Origin: Protaetiibacter mangrovi
Lineage (GTDB): Bacteria; Actinomycetota; Actinomycetes; Actinomycetales; Microbacteriaceae
Reading direction: 5' to 3'
Assembly (NCBI RefSeq): GCF_024752305.1
Contig: NZ_JANTHX010000007.1
Location: 464,306-528,305 of the forward strand
Length of the DNA: 64,000 bases
Below are positions 40,934 to 49,659 of the stretch, piece after piece; within the stretch, counting starts at the first letter, position 1; each line of letters starts with the position of its first letter. The notes beneath the pieces are model-generated. The model was not told the DNA's origin. It searched no databases and saw nothing but the letters and a program-made list of their open reading frames with translations. The position numbers were made by a program, and so were the translations under genes.

Positions 40934-41965
40934 TCGAATCGGGCCGGTCGAGCCTCGGATGACGAGGGAGGGCGACGAGTCGAGGAAGGCCTCGGGGTCG
41001 GCCCCGGCCACCACGTCGAACAGGCGACGGGCGACGTGCGCGCCGAAGGCGACGACGTCGTGACTGAGCGCGGTGAGCTTCGGCAGGGTGTGCTCGCAGA
41101 GCACCGAGTCGTCCCAGGCGATGATCGACACCTCCGAGGGCACGCCGAGGCCGAGCTCCATCGCCACGGTGAGGCCGGCGACCGCCATCACGTCGTTGTC
41201 GTAGATGAACGCGGTCGGGGCATCCCGCCCGGTGAGGGCCTCGCGCGTGACCCGCTCGCCCTGCACCGGCGTGTAGTCGGTGCTGAGCAGCACGGCCTCC
41301 ACCCCGAGCGCCCGCGCCTCGTCGGCGAAGGCGTCGTCGCGGATGCGGGTGTGCACGAGCGTGCCGAGGCCCGACACGCGCGCGATGCGGCGGTGGCCGA
41401 GCGCCGCCAGGTGCCGCACCACCTCGCGCATCGAGGTGGCGTCGTCGGTCCATACGCTCGTCAGTCCCCCCGAGACGCTCGGGTCGCCGACCACGACGGC
41501 GGGCAGCCCGACCTGCGCCGCGAAAGCCGCCCGCGGGTCGTCGCTCGTGAGGTCGGTCAGCACGACGCCGTCGACCCGGCGGGTGCGGTGCCACTTGCGC
41601 AGCGTCTCGAGCGCCTCACCCGTCGAGCCGACGACCTGCAGCAGCAGGCTGAAGCCGCGCTTCGACAGCTCGACCTCGAGACCCGCGAAGAACTCCATGT
41701 AGAACGACTCGACGCCGAGGTTGTGCGGGTCGCGGGCGAGCACGAGCCCGAAGGTCTCGGTCTTCGCCTCGGCGAGCGAGCGGGCGGCGGTCGACGGGGC
41801 CCAGCCGAGCTCGTCGGCCACGCGCAGGATCCGCGCCCGCGTCTCCTCGGAGACGCCCTTGCGCCCGTTGAGCGCGAACGACACCGCGCCGATCGACACG
41901 CCGGCGCGCTCGGCGATGTCGGCGATCGTCACCCGTCCCGTCGACGGTCGCCGCGATGTGCCCAC
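40931..41965 (-). CDS. LacI family regulator of the mannoside locus
   Basis: 344 residues. DNA-binding domain: VTIADIAERAGVSIGAVSFA, with the hinge STAARSLAEAKTETFGLVL. Sensor domain: PTAFIYDNDVMAVAGLTVAM and SIIAWDDSVLCEHTLP. It is encoded upstream of and in the same direction as the importer operon, with 114 nt between that contain the twin palindromes. TATCGT lies 7 nt before its GTG start, so its own transcript may be leaderless. Confidence 0.92.
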   Translation of the reverse strand: MGTSRRPSTGRVTIADIAERAGVSIGAVSFALNGRKGVSEETRARILRVADELGWAPSTAARSLAEAKTETFGLVLARDPHNLGVESFYMEFFAGLEVELSKRGFSLLLQVVGSTGEALETLRKWHRTRRVDGVVLTDLTSDDPRAAFAAQVGLPAVVVGDPSVSGGLTSVWTDDATSMREVVRHLAALGHRRIARVSGLGTLVHTRIRDDAFADEARALGVEAVLLSTDYTPVQGERVTREALTGRDAPTAFIYDNDVMAVAGLTVAMELGLGVPSEVSIIAWDDSVLCEHTLPKLTALSHDVVAFGAHVARRLFDVVAGADPEAFLDSSPSLVIRGSTGPIR

Positions 41966-41987
41966 GGGGGGAACGATAGTGCTCGGG

Positions 41988-44057
41988 TCAGCGCGTCGGT
42001 TCGGGCACGCGGATCGAGCCCGTGTCGGGTCCCACCATCGACCCCGCCTCGGCGGCGGCCCGCTGGGCCATCACCGCCGCGTCGTCGTCGGCCGCCTCCT
42101 GCAGCGCCGACTTCGCGCGCAGCGGCGGCGTGCGGAAGAACAGCGACAGCACGAACGCCAGCAGCACCACGCCGAGGGCGACCCAGTACACGGTCACGGC
42201 CGAGGAGTTGAACGCCACCAGGATCGGCTTCGAGAGGCGCGGGTCGGCGTCGTGCAGATACGAGGTGTCGTTGAGCGTCGAGCTGTCGGAGGCCGCCGTG
42301 TCCTGCGAGCCGTCGAACTGCTCCTGCAGCGTCGGCACGAGCTCGGCGACGAAGGCGGCCCGCTCATCCGGGTCCGAGAAGTCGAGCGAGACGGTGCCGT
42401 CGTCGGCGACGCGCGCGACCGGCACCGACTCCTGCAGCTTCGGGGTTGCCGCGGCGATCGCCTGCGCGACCGCAGCCTGGGTCGCCGCCTCCTGCTGCGA
42501 CGCGGGGAGCTGCCCGGCCGCCACCGCATCCGCGACCGCCTGCGTGGCGGCGGCGGTCGCCTGGTCGACGGCCTCCTGCAGCTTCTCGGTGGTCGCAGCC
42601 GTCACCTCGGACACGATCGGGGTGTAGATCTGCTCCATGATCGCCGCGTTCTCGTCGGCTCCCGCGACCTCCGGGTCGAGTGCCGCGTCGAGCGCCTGGG
42701 TGAGGGTGTCCTCGTCGGCGAAGGCGTGGATGATGTTCGTCGGCATGAGCGTGAACAGCAGCGACAGCAGCACCGCCGTGCCGAGCGTTCCACCGATCTG
42801 ACGGAAGAACGTCGACGCGCTCGTCGCGACGCCCATGTCGCGCAGGCCCACCGAGTTCTGGCTCGCGATCGTGAGCGTCTGCATGAGCTGGCCGAGGCCG
42901 AGGCCGATCAGCAGCATGCCGCCCGCCATGAACCAGTACGAGCCGTCGTAGGTGATGTGGGTGAGCCAGAAGAAGCCGCCCGCGAGGCTCGCGGTGCCGA
43001 GGATCGGGAAGATGCGGTAGCGGCCCGTGCGCGCGATGATCTGGCCGCTGCCGATCGAGGCGATCATCATGCCGAGGATCATCGGCAGCAGCTGCAGGCC
43101 CGACTCGGTCGGGGTCGCGCCGAGCACGAGCTGCAGGTAGAGGGGCAGCGTCAGCATCGCGCCGAACATGCCGAAGCCGACGAGCACGCCGATGACGGTC
43201 GCCATCGAGAAGGTCGACGAGCGGAACAGCTTCAGCGGGATGAGCGCGTCGTCCTTCATGAGCGACTCGGCGATCACGAAGGCGATGACGCCGACGCCGC
43301 CGACGATGTAGCAGGTGATGGCGATCGCCGAATCCCAGCCCCACTCGCGCCCCTGCTCGGCCACCAGCAGGAGCGGCACGAGCGCGAGGATCACAGTGGT
43401 CGCGCCCCACCAGTCGATGCGCACCGAGCGGTGCTGACCGCGCGGGATGTGCAGGAAGCGCAGCACGATGCCGAAGGCGAGCAGGCCGATCGGCACGTTG
43501 ATCAGGAACACCCAGCGCCATCCGGCGATCCAGAGGATCTCGTCGGCGCCCGCGAACAGGCCGCCGATGAGCGGCCCGAGGATCGACGAGATGCCGAACA
43601 CGGCGAGGAAGTAGCCCTGGTACTTGGCGCGCTCGCGCGGCGCGAGGATGTCGCCCATGATCGCGAGCGGCATCGACATGAGACCGCCGGCGCCGAGGCC
43701 CTGGATGGCGCGGAAGGCCGCGAGCTCGAGCATCGAGGTCGAGAAGCTCGCGAGGATCGAGCCGACCACGAACACGACGATCGCGATGATGAACAGCGGA
43801 CGCCGCCCGAAGATGTCGGACAGCTTGCCGTAGATGGGCGTCGCGATGGTCGAGACGATGAGGTAGGCGGTGGTGACCCAGGCCTGCTGGCTGAGGCCGT
43901 GCAGGTCGTCGCCGATGGTGCGGATCGCGGTGCCGACGATCGTCTGGTCGAGGGCCGACAGGAACATGCCCGCCATGAGCCCGAAGATCACGAACAGGAT
44001 CTGGCGGTGCGTCATCACCGGCTTCGCGCCCGCGGCCTCTGCGGTGGTCGTCGTCAT
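41988..44057 (-). CDS. DHA2 family (EmrB/QacA-type) MFS drug efflux transporter
   Basis: 689 residues from ATG 44057 (GGGAGGAG upstream). It shows the 14-segment DHA2 pattern with motif D1 near LDQTIVGTAIRTIGDDL, motif A in GKLSDIFGRRPLF and motif C-like GISSILGPLIGG. Between segments 13 and 14 is an unusually long outside loop of about 180 residues, alanine/glutamine-rich and probably helical (TQAVADAVAAGQLPASQQEA). Such proton antiporters export drugs or cationic compounds. It follows an FAD monooxygenase gene by 44 nt on the same strand, a chemically sensible modify-and-export pair. Confidence 0.9.
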   Translation of the reverse strand: MTTTTAEAAGAKPVMTHRQILFVIFGLMAGMFLSALDQTIVGTAIRTIGDDLHGLSQQAWVTTAYLIVSTIATPIYGKLSDIFGRRPLFIIAIVVFVVGSILASFSTSMLELAAFRAIQGLGAGGLMSMPLAIMGDILAPRERAKYQGYFLAVFGISSILGPLIGGLFAGADEILWIAGWRWVFLINVPIGLLAFGIVLRFLHIPRGQHRSVRIDWWGATTVILALVPLLLVAEQGREWGWDSAIAITCYIVGGVGVIAFVIAESLMKDDALIPLKLFRSSTFSMATVIGVLVGFGMFGAMLTLPLYLQLVLGATPTESGLQLLPMILGMMIASIGSGQIIARTGRYRIFPILGTASLAGGFFWLTHITYDGSYWFMAGGMLLIGLGLGQLMQTLTIASQNSVGLRDMGVATSASTFFRQIGGTLGTAVLLSLLFTLMPTNIIHAFADEDTLTQALDAALDPEVAGADENAAIMEQIYTPIVSEVTAATTEKLQEAVDQATAAATQAVADAVAAGQLPASQQEAATQAAVAQAIAAATPKLQESVPVARVADDGTVSLDFSDPDERAAFVAELVPTLQEQFDGSQDTAASDSSTLNDTSYLHDADPRLSKPILVAFNSSAVTVYWVALGVVLLAFVLSLFFRTPPLRAKSALQEAADDDAAVMAQRAAAEAGSMVGPDTGSIRVPEPTR

Positions 44058-44101
44058 GTGGCTCCTCCCCGACCGGGTGAGCCTACTCCGGCGCGGTGAC
44101 C

Positions 44102-45268
44102 TCAGGGCCTCGGCGTCAGCTCGATCGCGTCCCGCAGGCTGCGGCTCATGGCGAGATCGACGACGAACGGGATCCCCATGAGCCCGAGCACGGCGTCGCG
44201 CACGACGAGCCCCGCCCGGGTCTTCGGGGCGAAGGCCGAGCCGAGGCCGATCGCGGCGTCCTGCTTCTCGCGCACGAAGCCCGCGAGACGACCCTCCCAG
44301 CTCGCGAGCGCCTGCTCGATCGGCTCGGCGCGGAGCGCCGCCGCGAGCTCGTGGGCCGAGATCATCGCGAGCGCCGACCCCTGGCCCGCGAGCAGAGACG
44401 GGCAGGCGCCCGCGTCGCCGAGGAGGGCGATCCTGCCGCGGCTCCAGTGCGGCATCCGGATCTGGCTGACGCGGTCGACGTAGCGGGTGCGCGCCCGCGG
44501 CAGCGCGTCGAGCATCGCGGGCACCTCCCAGCCGGCGTCGCCCAGGCGCCCGCGCAGCAGCTCGTCCTGTGCGCCGGGGTCGCTCGGGAGCTCGCCGTCG
44601 TGACGCAGCATGAAGAACAGCATCGAGGTGCCGTCGCGCAGGGTGAAGCGCAGCGCCTGGCCGCCGACGACGGTGCGGGTCGCGGCGACGAGCTGCTCGC
44701 GCGGGGCGTAGTCGTCGACGTCGAAGGCCGCGAGCACCATGCCGAGATAGCGCTCGTGCTCGCGGTCGTCGCCGAAGGCGAGCGTGCGCACCCGCGAGTG
44801 CAGCCCGTCGGCGCCGACCACGAGGTCGAACTCCTCCTCGCCGCCGCGCGCGAAGGTCGCGGCGACCCGCGTGCCGTCGTCGTGCAGCGCGGCGACGGTG
44901 TCGCCGAACACGGTGCGCAGCTCGCCGTCGAGGGCCTCGTAGACGGCGCGGGCGAGATCCGAGCGCGTGATGCTCACGTAGCGCCCGCCCATCCGGTCCA
45001 TGACCCGACGGGGATCGAAGCGCCCGATGCGGCGGCCCGAGCGGCTCACCTCGCGCACCTCCCGCACACGGTAGCCGCGCTCCATGAGGGTCGGCACGAT
45101 CCCCATCCGCTCGGCCACGGTGAAACCGGCGCCCCAGAAGTCGAGCAGATAGCCGCCCTCGCGGAGCCCGGGCGCGTGCTCGACGATGGTCACCTCGTGG
45201 CCGTCGCGATGAAGCCAGTAGGCGAGGGTCGGACCGGCGATCCCGGCACCGACGACGAGCACGCGCAT
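44102..45268 (-). CDS. FAD-dependent aromatic/drug monooxygenase (TetX-like fold)
   Basis: 388 residues of class A flavin monooxygenase. The FAD motif is VLVVGAGIAGPTLAYWL, the DG motif LVVGADGLHSRVR, and the GD motif IALLGDAGACPSLLAGQGSA. GGYLLDFWGAGFTVAERMG is typical of the subgroup that includes tetracycline and rifampicin-inactivating relatives, but the substrate cannot be deduced. It precedes the MFS efflux gene on the same strand. Confidence 0.87.
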   Translation of the reverse strand: MRVLVVGAGIAGPTLAYWLHRDGHEVTIVEHAPGLREGGYLLDFWGAGFTVAERMGIVPTLMERGYRVREVREVSRSGRRIGRFDPRRVMDRMGGRYVSITRSDLARAVYEALDGELRTVFGDTVAALHDDGTRVAATFARGGEEEFDLVVGADGLHSRVRTLAFGDDREHERYLGMVLAAFDVDDYAPREQLVAATRTVVGGQALRFTLRDGTSMLFFMLRHDGELPSDPGAQDELLRGRLGDAGWEVPAMLDALPRARTRYVDRVSQIRMPHWSRGRIALLGDAGACPSLLAGQGSALAMISAHELAAALRAEPIEQALASWEGRLAGFVREKQDAAIGLGSAFAPKTRAGLVVRDAVLGLMGIPFVVDLAMSRSLRDAIELTPRP

Positions 45269-45329
45269 GTCGATCGTCCTCTCGACTCGCCTCCCACGGT
45301 ACGCCCGGCCGTCGCGACCGGGGGCGGCC

Positions 45330-45335
45330 TAGACT
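45330..45335 (+). promoter_or_regulatory. -10 box of the GH38 gene
   Basis: TAGACT lies 24 nt before ATG 45360, in the 91-nt divergent gap between the FAD monooxygenase and GH38 genes. A GGAGGGA ribosome site follows, so this transcript has a leader. No clear -35 is seen. Confidence 0.35.
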
Positions 45336-45359
45336 CGGAGACGTCACGAGGGAGGGACG

Positions 45360-48317
45360 ATGGCGGGCTTCCTGTCCTTCCTCTTCGGTCTGCGGGTGCA
45401 GCAGCCCGGCGAGTTCCGTCGGCTCAGCCGCATCCGCCGCGGCATCTACCGCACCGTCGCGCAGCTCGACGCGCAGGTGGTGCGCTCGGACGAGCCGATC
45501 CCGTTCGCCGAGCTCGACCGGGGCGCGTTCGCGCCGATCCGTCACGGCGACGCGTTCGGCGGGGTGCACGCGTGCGCGTGGCTGCGCCTGACGGGCGTGG
45601 TGCCCGCGGATGCCGACGGCGCGATCGTGATGCTCGGCGTGCGCGGCGAGGGTCTCGTCCACGACGCCGAGGGCGGACTCGTCGACGCGACCTCGACGGT
45701 GTTCCAGCAGGGGGACCTGCCGCACGCGGGCGGGCGCTACCGGCCGGTGGGCGATCCCCTGGCGGCCGGGACCCCAGTCGAGCTCTACGCCGACGTCGCC
45801 TACAACGGATTCATCCTCTACGAGGTCGGCCGGGGGGTGTTCCACGGCGCCCACCTCGCGGTCCGCGACGACACCGTCTTCGGGCTCTACTACGACTACC
45901 TGACCCTCGTGGTGCTCGCCGGCGCCACCGAGGACCCGCCGCTCGCGATGGGTCTGCACGCCGCGCTCGACGCCGCCTGGCGGCGGTTCCGCGCGGGCGA
46001 CGCGGCGGGGGCGCGCGCCGAGCTGGCCGAACCGCTCGCGCGGCACGCCGCATCCGACTTCCTGTTCTCGGCGGTCGGGCACGGCCACCTCGACATGGCA
46101 TGGCTGTGGCCGCTACGTGAGACGCGGCGCAAGGCGGCGCGCACCTACACCCGGGCCGTGAACACGATCGAGCGGCGACCGGGCTACGTCTACGGCACGA
46201 GCCAGCCCCAGCAGCTCGCCTGGGTGAAGGAGGCGCAGCCCGCGCTGTTCGCGCGCATCCGGGATGCCGCGGCGGCGGGGCGCCTCGAGCTGCAGGGGTC
46301 GTTCTGGGTGGAGCCCGACACCAACCTGCCGACCGGCGAGGCGCTCGTGCGCCAGGCCGTCGTCGGGCGACGGTTCCTGCAGCAGGAGTTCGGGCTCACC
46401 GACGAGCAGCTGCGGCTGTGCTGGCTGCCCGACACCTTCGGCTACTCGGGCAACCTGCCGCAGATCCTGCGCGGGGCCGGAATGGACCGGTTCCTGACGA
46501 TCAAGCTGGCCTGGAACGCCACCAACGTCTTCCCGCACCGCACCTTCACCTGGCGCGGCATCGACGGCTCGAGCGTGCTCGTGCACATGCCGCCGGAGGG
46601 CGACTACAACTCGCGCGCCGCGGCCGACAACCTGCTGACCGCGTTGAAGCAGTACCCCGAGCGGGCGCTCGGCACGGCGCTGCTCGTCTACGGCTCGGGC
46701 GACGGCGGCGGGGGCCCGGGCGAGATCCACCTCGAGCTGCTCGAGCGCGAGATCGGATCCGACGGGCAGGGCATCCGGGGCCTCCCCCGTGTCGAGTTCT
46801 CGACGGCTCGCGCGTTCTTCGAACGTCTCGAGGCGCACGAGGCGATCGACGAGCTGCACAGCCACACGGGCGAGCTGTACCTCGAGACCCACCAGGGCAC
46901 CTACACGACGCAGGCCGCGATCAAGCGGCACAACCGCACGGTCGAGCGGATGCTGCACGAGGTCGAGGCGCTCTCGGTGATCGCCGAGCGCGACACCCGG
47001 CCCGAGCTGGAGCCGATCTGGCGGCAGGTGCTGCTGCACCAGTTCCACGACATCCTGCCGGGGTCGTCGATCGAACGGGTGAACCGCGAGGCGCGCGAGA
47101 CCTACGTGCGGCTGGAGGGCGAGCTCGGTTCGCTCACCGACGGGATGCTCGGCGAGCTGTCGAACTCGGACGTGCCGACGGCCGTCAACCTCACGAGCTT
47201 CCCCCGCGACGAGCACGTGCGGGTCGACGGCGTGTGGCACCGGGCGGCGGTTCCGGCATATGCCGCCACGCGCATGGAGTCGTCGCCGGGGCCGTTCGGG
47301 CTGACCGCGCTTCCCGACTCGATCGCGAACGGGCTGGTCGAGCTGCGCTTCGACGCCCACGGCGTCATCACCTCCCTCACGGATGCCGCGGGGGCCCAGC
47401 ACGCGGGGGGCGGCCTGAACCGCCTCGTCGTGCACCGCGACCCGTACCGCTGGCCGTTCGACGCGTGGGACATCGACCCGCGCTACACCGAACGCCGTCC
47501 GCGGCAGCTGCGGCTCGCCCACGCCGCGACCCGGCTCGACGGGCCGACCGTCGTGCGCGAGCAACGGCTGACCGGACCGGGGGTCGAGGTCGAGCAGCGC
47601 ATCGTGCTGGAGGCCGGGTCGGAGCTCGTGCGCTTCGAGACCCGCGTCGACTGGCGGGCGAGTCACCGGATGCTGCGGGCCGAGTTCCGGCCGTCGCGCT
47701 GGGCCGACGAGGTGGCGTGCGAGATCCAGTTCGGCCACATCCGTCGGCCGACGACCGAGCGCGACTCGGTCGAGAAGGCGCAGTTCGAGGTGGTGGCCCA
47801 CAAGTGGGTCGCCGTCGAGGACGAGCGCGGCGGCTTCGCGCTACTCAACGACGCGAAGTACGGGCACCGCGCCAAGGACGGCCTGCTGAGCCTCAACCTG
47901 CTGCGGGCGCCGACCTTCCCCGACAGGACGGCCGACCGGGGGGTGCACGAGTTCGGCTACGCCGTGCTGCCCTTCGCGCCCGGATGCCTCGACGACGTCG
48001 TGCGCGAGGGCTACCGGCTGAACAACCCGCTGGGCATCGCACGCGGCGTCGAGTTCGACAGCATCGTCACGAGCTCGGACCCGGGCGTCGTGATCGAGAC
48101 CGTGAAGCGGGCCGAGTCGGGCGAGGGGATCGTCGTGCGGCTCTACGAGAGCCTCGGACGCGCGACCACCACGACTCTCGGCACGCGCATCCCGCACACC
48201 CGGGCGACGCTCGTCGACCTGATCGAGCGGCCGCAGGGAGAGGCCGACCTCGGGGCCCTCGAGCTCGGCCCCTTCGAGATCGTGACGCTCCTGCTCGAGA
48301 GCGCGTCGGTTGAGTAG
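45360..48317 (+). CDS. Alpha-mannosidase, glycoside hydrolase family 38
   Basis: 985 residues, no signal peptide. The GH38 catalytic domain starts with GHGHLDMAWLWPLRET (about residue 240, where the His and Asp are zinc ligands) and has the nucleophile region CWLPDTFGYSGNLPQIL (D358). It is followed by the helical linker domain (HQFHDILPGSSI) and the large beta-sandwich C-terminus. It cleaves alpha-mannose from imported glycans. Together with beta-mannosidase and a GlcNAc-kinase-like gene nearby, this suggests use of high-mannose N-glycans or similar. The stop TAG lies within a REP-like element that also supplies the start of the next gene. Confidence 0.95.
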   Translation: MAGFLSFLFGLRVQQPGEFRRLSRIRRGIYRTVAQLDAQVVRSDEPIPFAELDRGAFAPIRHGDAFGGVHACAWLRLTGVVPADADGAIVMLGVRGEGLVHDAEGGLVDATSTVFQQGDLPHAGGRYRPVGDPLAAGTPVELYADVAYNGFILYEVGRGVFHGAHLAVRDDTVFGLYYDYLTLVVLAGATEDPPLAMGLHAALDAAWRRFRAGDAAGARAELAEPLARHAASDFLFSAVGHGHLDMAWLWPLRETRRKAARTYTRAVNTIERRPGYVYGTSQPQQLAWVKEAQPALFARIRDAAAAGRLELQGSFWVEPDTNLPTGEALVRQAVVGRRFLQQEFGLTDEQLRLCWLPDTFGYSGNLPQILRGAGMDRFLTIKLAWNATNVFPHRTFTWRGIDGSSVLVHMPPEGDYNSRAAADNLLTALKQYPERALGTALLVYGSGDGGGGPGEIHLELLEREIGSDGQGIRGLPRVEFSTARAFFERLEAHEAIDELHSHTGELYLETHQGTYTTQAAIKRHNRTVERMLHEVEALSVIAERDTRPELEPIWRQVLLHQFHDILPGSSIERVNREARETYVRLEGELGSLTDGMLGELSNSDVPTAVNLTSFPRDEHVRVDGVWHRAAVPAYAATRMESSPGPFGLTALPDSIANGLVELRFDAHGVITSLTDAAGAQHAGGGLNRLVVHRDPYRWPFDAWDIDPRYTERRPRQLRLAHAATRLDGPTVVREQRLTGPGVEVEQRIVLEAGSELVRFETRVDWRASHRMLRAEFRPSRWADEVACEIQFGHIRRPTTERDSVEKAQFEVVAHKWVAVEDERGGFALLNDAKYGHRAKDGLLSLNLLRAPTFPDRTADRGVHEFGYAVLPFAPGCLDDVVREGYRLNNPLGIARGVEFDSIVTSSDPGVVIETVKRAESGEGIVVRLYESLGRATTTTLGTRIPHTRATLVDLIERPQGEADLGALELGPFEIVTLLLESASVE

Positions 48318-48342
48318 CCCGCGAAGCGGGCGTGTCGAGACC
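48308..48342 (+). repeat. REP-like element spanning the GH38 stop and the symporter start
   Basis: 35 nt beginning GGTTGAGTAGCC and ending GTGTCGAGACC, the short version of the element at 29892. Its centre CCCGCGAAGCGGG can fold into a hairpin. It contains the TAG of the GH38 gene and the TTG start plus first 11 codons of the symporter gene. Confidence 0.7.
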
Positions 48343-49659
48343 ACCGCCCCCCGCACCCCCTCCCCCCGCGCCCAGTCGATCGCCATCGTCACGGCGGGCT
48401 TCGGCCAGAACGTGGTGCTCACGACGGTGACGACGTTCGTGCTCGCCTACCTGATCCAGTACGCGGGCATCTCCTCCGCCGGCATCGCGGTGGTCACGGC
48501 GATCATCACGGTCGCGAAGATCGTCGACGCGGTGACCGACCCGCTCATGGGCGTCGTCATCGACCTGACGCGCACCCGGTGGGGGAAGCTCCGGCCCTAC
48601 ATCCTGTTCTCGGCCGCGCCGGTGGCGGCGCTCACGGCGCTCATGTTCGCGGTGCCCGACGTCGACGAGACGGCGCAGCTCGTCTACTTCGGGATCGTCT
48701 ACCTGTTGTGGGGGTTCGCCTACACGGTGTGCGACGTTCCGTTCTGGGGGCTCATCGGCTCGGCGTTCCCCGACCCCGCACGGCGCACCCGCGTGATCGG
48801 CAACGTGCGGGCGTTCGGCGCGATCTCGCTCGGCCTCGCCACCCTCGGGATGCCGTGGCTCGCCCGGGCGCTGTCGGGCGGCGATGCGACCACGGGGTCC
48901 GGGTGGACGCTCGCGGTGCTGTCGACCTCCGTGATCGGGATGGGGCTGTTCCTGCTCGCCTTCCTCGTGCCGCGGGAGCGGCCGTCGGCGCTGGCGCACG
49001 AGCGCCCGACGCTGCGGCAGATCGCCGGGACGCTCGTGCGCAACACCCCGCTGCTGCTCGTGCTGCTGGGCTCGGTGCTCGGGTTCGGTCGCTACATCGT
49101 GCAGGCGGGGGGCGCGGTGTTCGTGGTGGTGGCCTACGGCGACGAGGGGCTGTTCACCCTGATCGGCGCCGCGATCATCGTGGGGCTCGTCGCGTCGAGC
49201 TTCACCGCCCCGCTGCTGCTGCGCCGCGTGAGCGGGCGTGCGCTCATCGTCGGCTCGTCGCTGATCGGGGCCGCCCTCTACGTCGCGATGTACCTCGTCG
49301 GGTTCGCGAGCATCGTGCCGATCGTGGTGTTCATCTTCCTCACCGGGCTCACCCTCGGGGTGTTCCTCGTGGTGCAGGCGACGATGATCGCCGACGCGGT
49401 CGACGACGCGGAGCGGCGCACGGGCATCCGCAACGAGGGCATCTCGTTCGCGACGCTCACCTTCGTGTCGAAGATCATGACGGCGCTCGCCGTGCTCGTC
49501 TTCGGGATCTTCGTCGCCGCATCCGGATACCAGGCGGATGCCGCGGTGACGCCCGCGATGCAGCAGACCGTGTTCGCGTCGATCACGCTCGTGCCCGCCG
49601 TCAGCTGCCTCGTGTCGGCGATCCCGTTCGCGCTGGTGCGGTCGGTGGTCACGCGCTGA
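48310..49659 (+). CDS. GPH-type (glycoside-pentoside-hexuronide:cation) symporter
   Basis: 449 residues, twelve membrane segments. The GPH signature AKIVDAVTDPLMGVVIDLTR and WGKLRPYILFSAAP near segment 2-3 is clear. It would bring in a glycoside with H+ or Na+. The only usable start is TTG 48310, overlapping the GH38 stop by 8 nt. The next candidate GTG lies inside the first membrane segment. The first residues (SSPRSGRVETT) come from the REP-like element and are unlike a normal GPH N-terminus. Likely cotranscribed with the alpha-mannosidase, so mannosides are the probable cargo. Confidence 0.85.
   Translation: MSSPRSGRVETTAPRTPSPRAQSIAIVTAGFGQNVVLTTVTTFVLAYLIQYAGISSAGIAVVTAIITVAKIVDAVTDPLMGVVIDLTRTRWGKLRPYILFSAAPVAALTALMFAVPDVDETAQLVYFGIVYLLWGFAYTVCDVPFWGLIGSAFPDPARRTRVIGNVRAFGAISLGLATLGMPWLARALSGGDATTGSGWTLAVLSTSVIGMGLFLLAFLVPRERPSALAHERPTLRQIAGTLVRNTPLLLVLLGSVLGFGRYIVQAGGAVFVVVAYGDEGLFTLIGAAIIVGLVASSFTAPLLLRRVSGRALIVGSSLIGAALYVAMYLVGFASIVPIVVFIFLTGLTLGVFLVVQATMIADAVDDAERRTGIRNEGISFATLTFVSKIMTALAVLVFGIFVAASGYQADAAVTPAMQQTVFASITLVPAVSCLVSAIPFALVRSVVTR

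Noticed and set aside
41988-46088. Single 4-kb frame joining the efflux pump to upstream DNA
   Set aside because: Only the part from ATG 44057 encodes a recognisable protein with a ribosome site. The rest is antisense to the GH38 gene and in a shadow frame of the monooxygenase gene.
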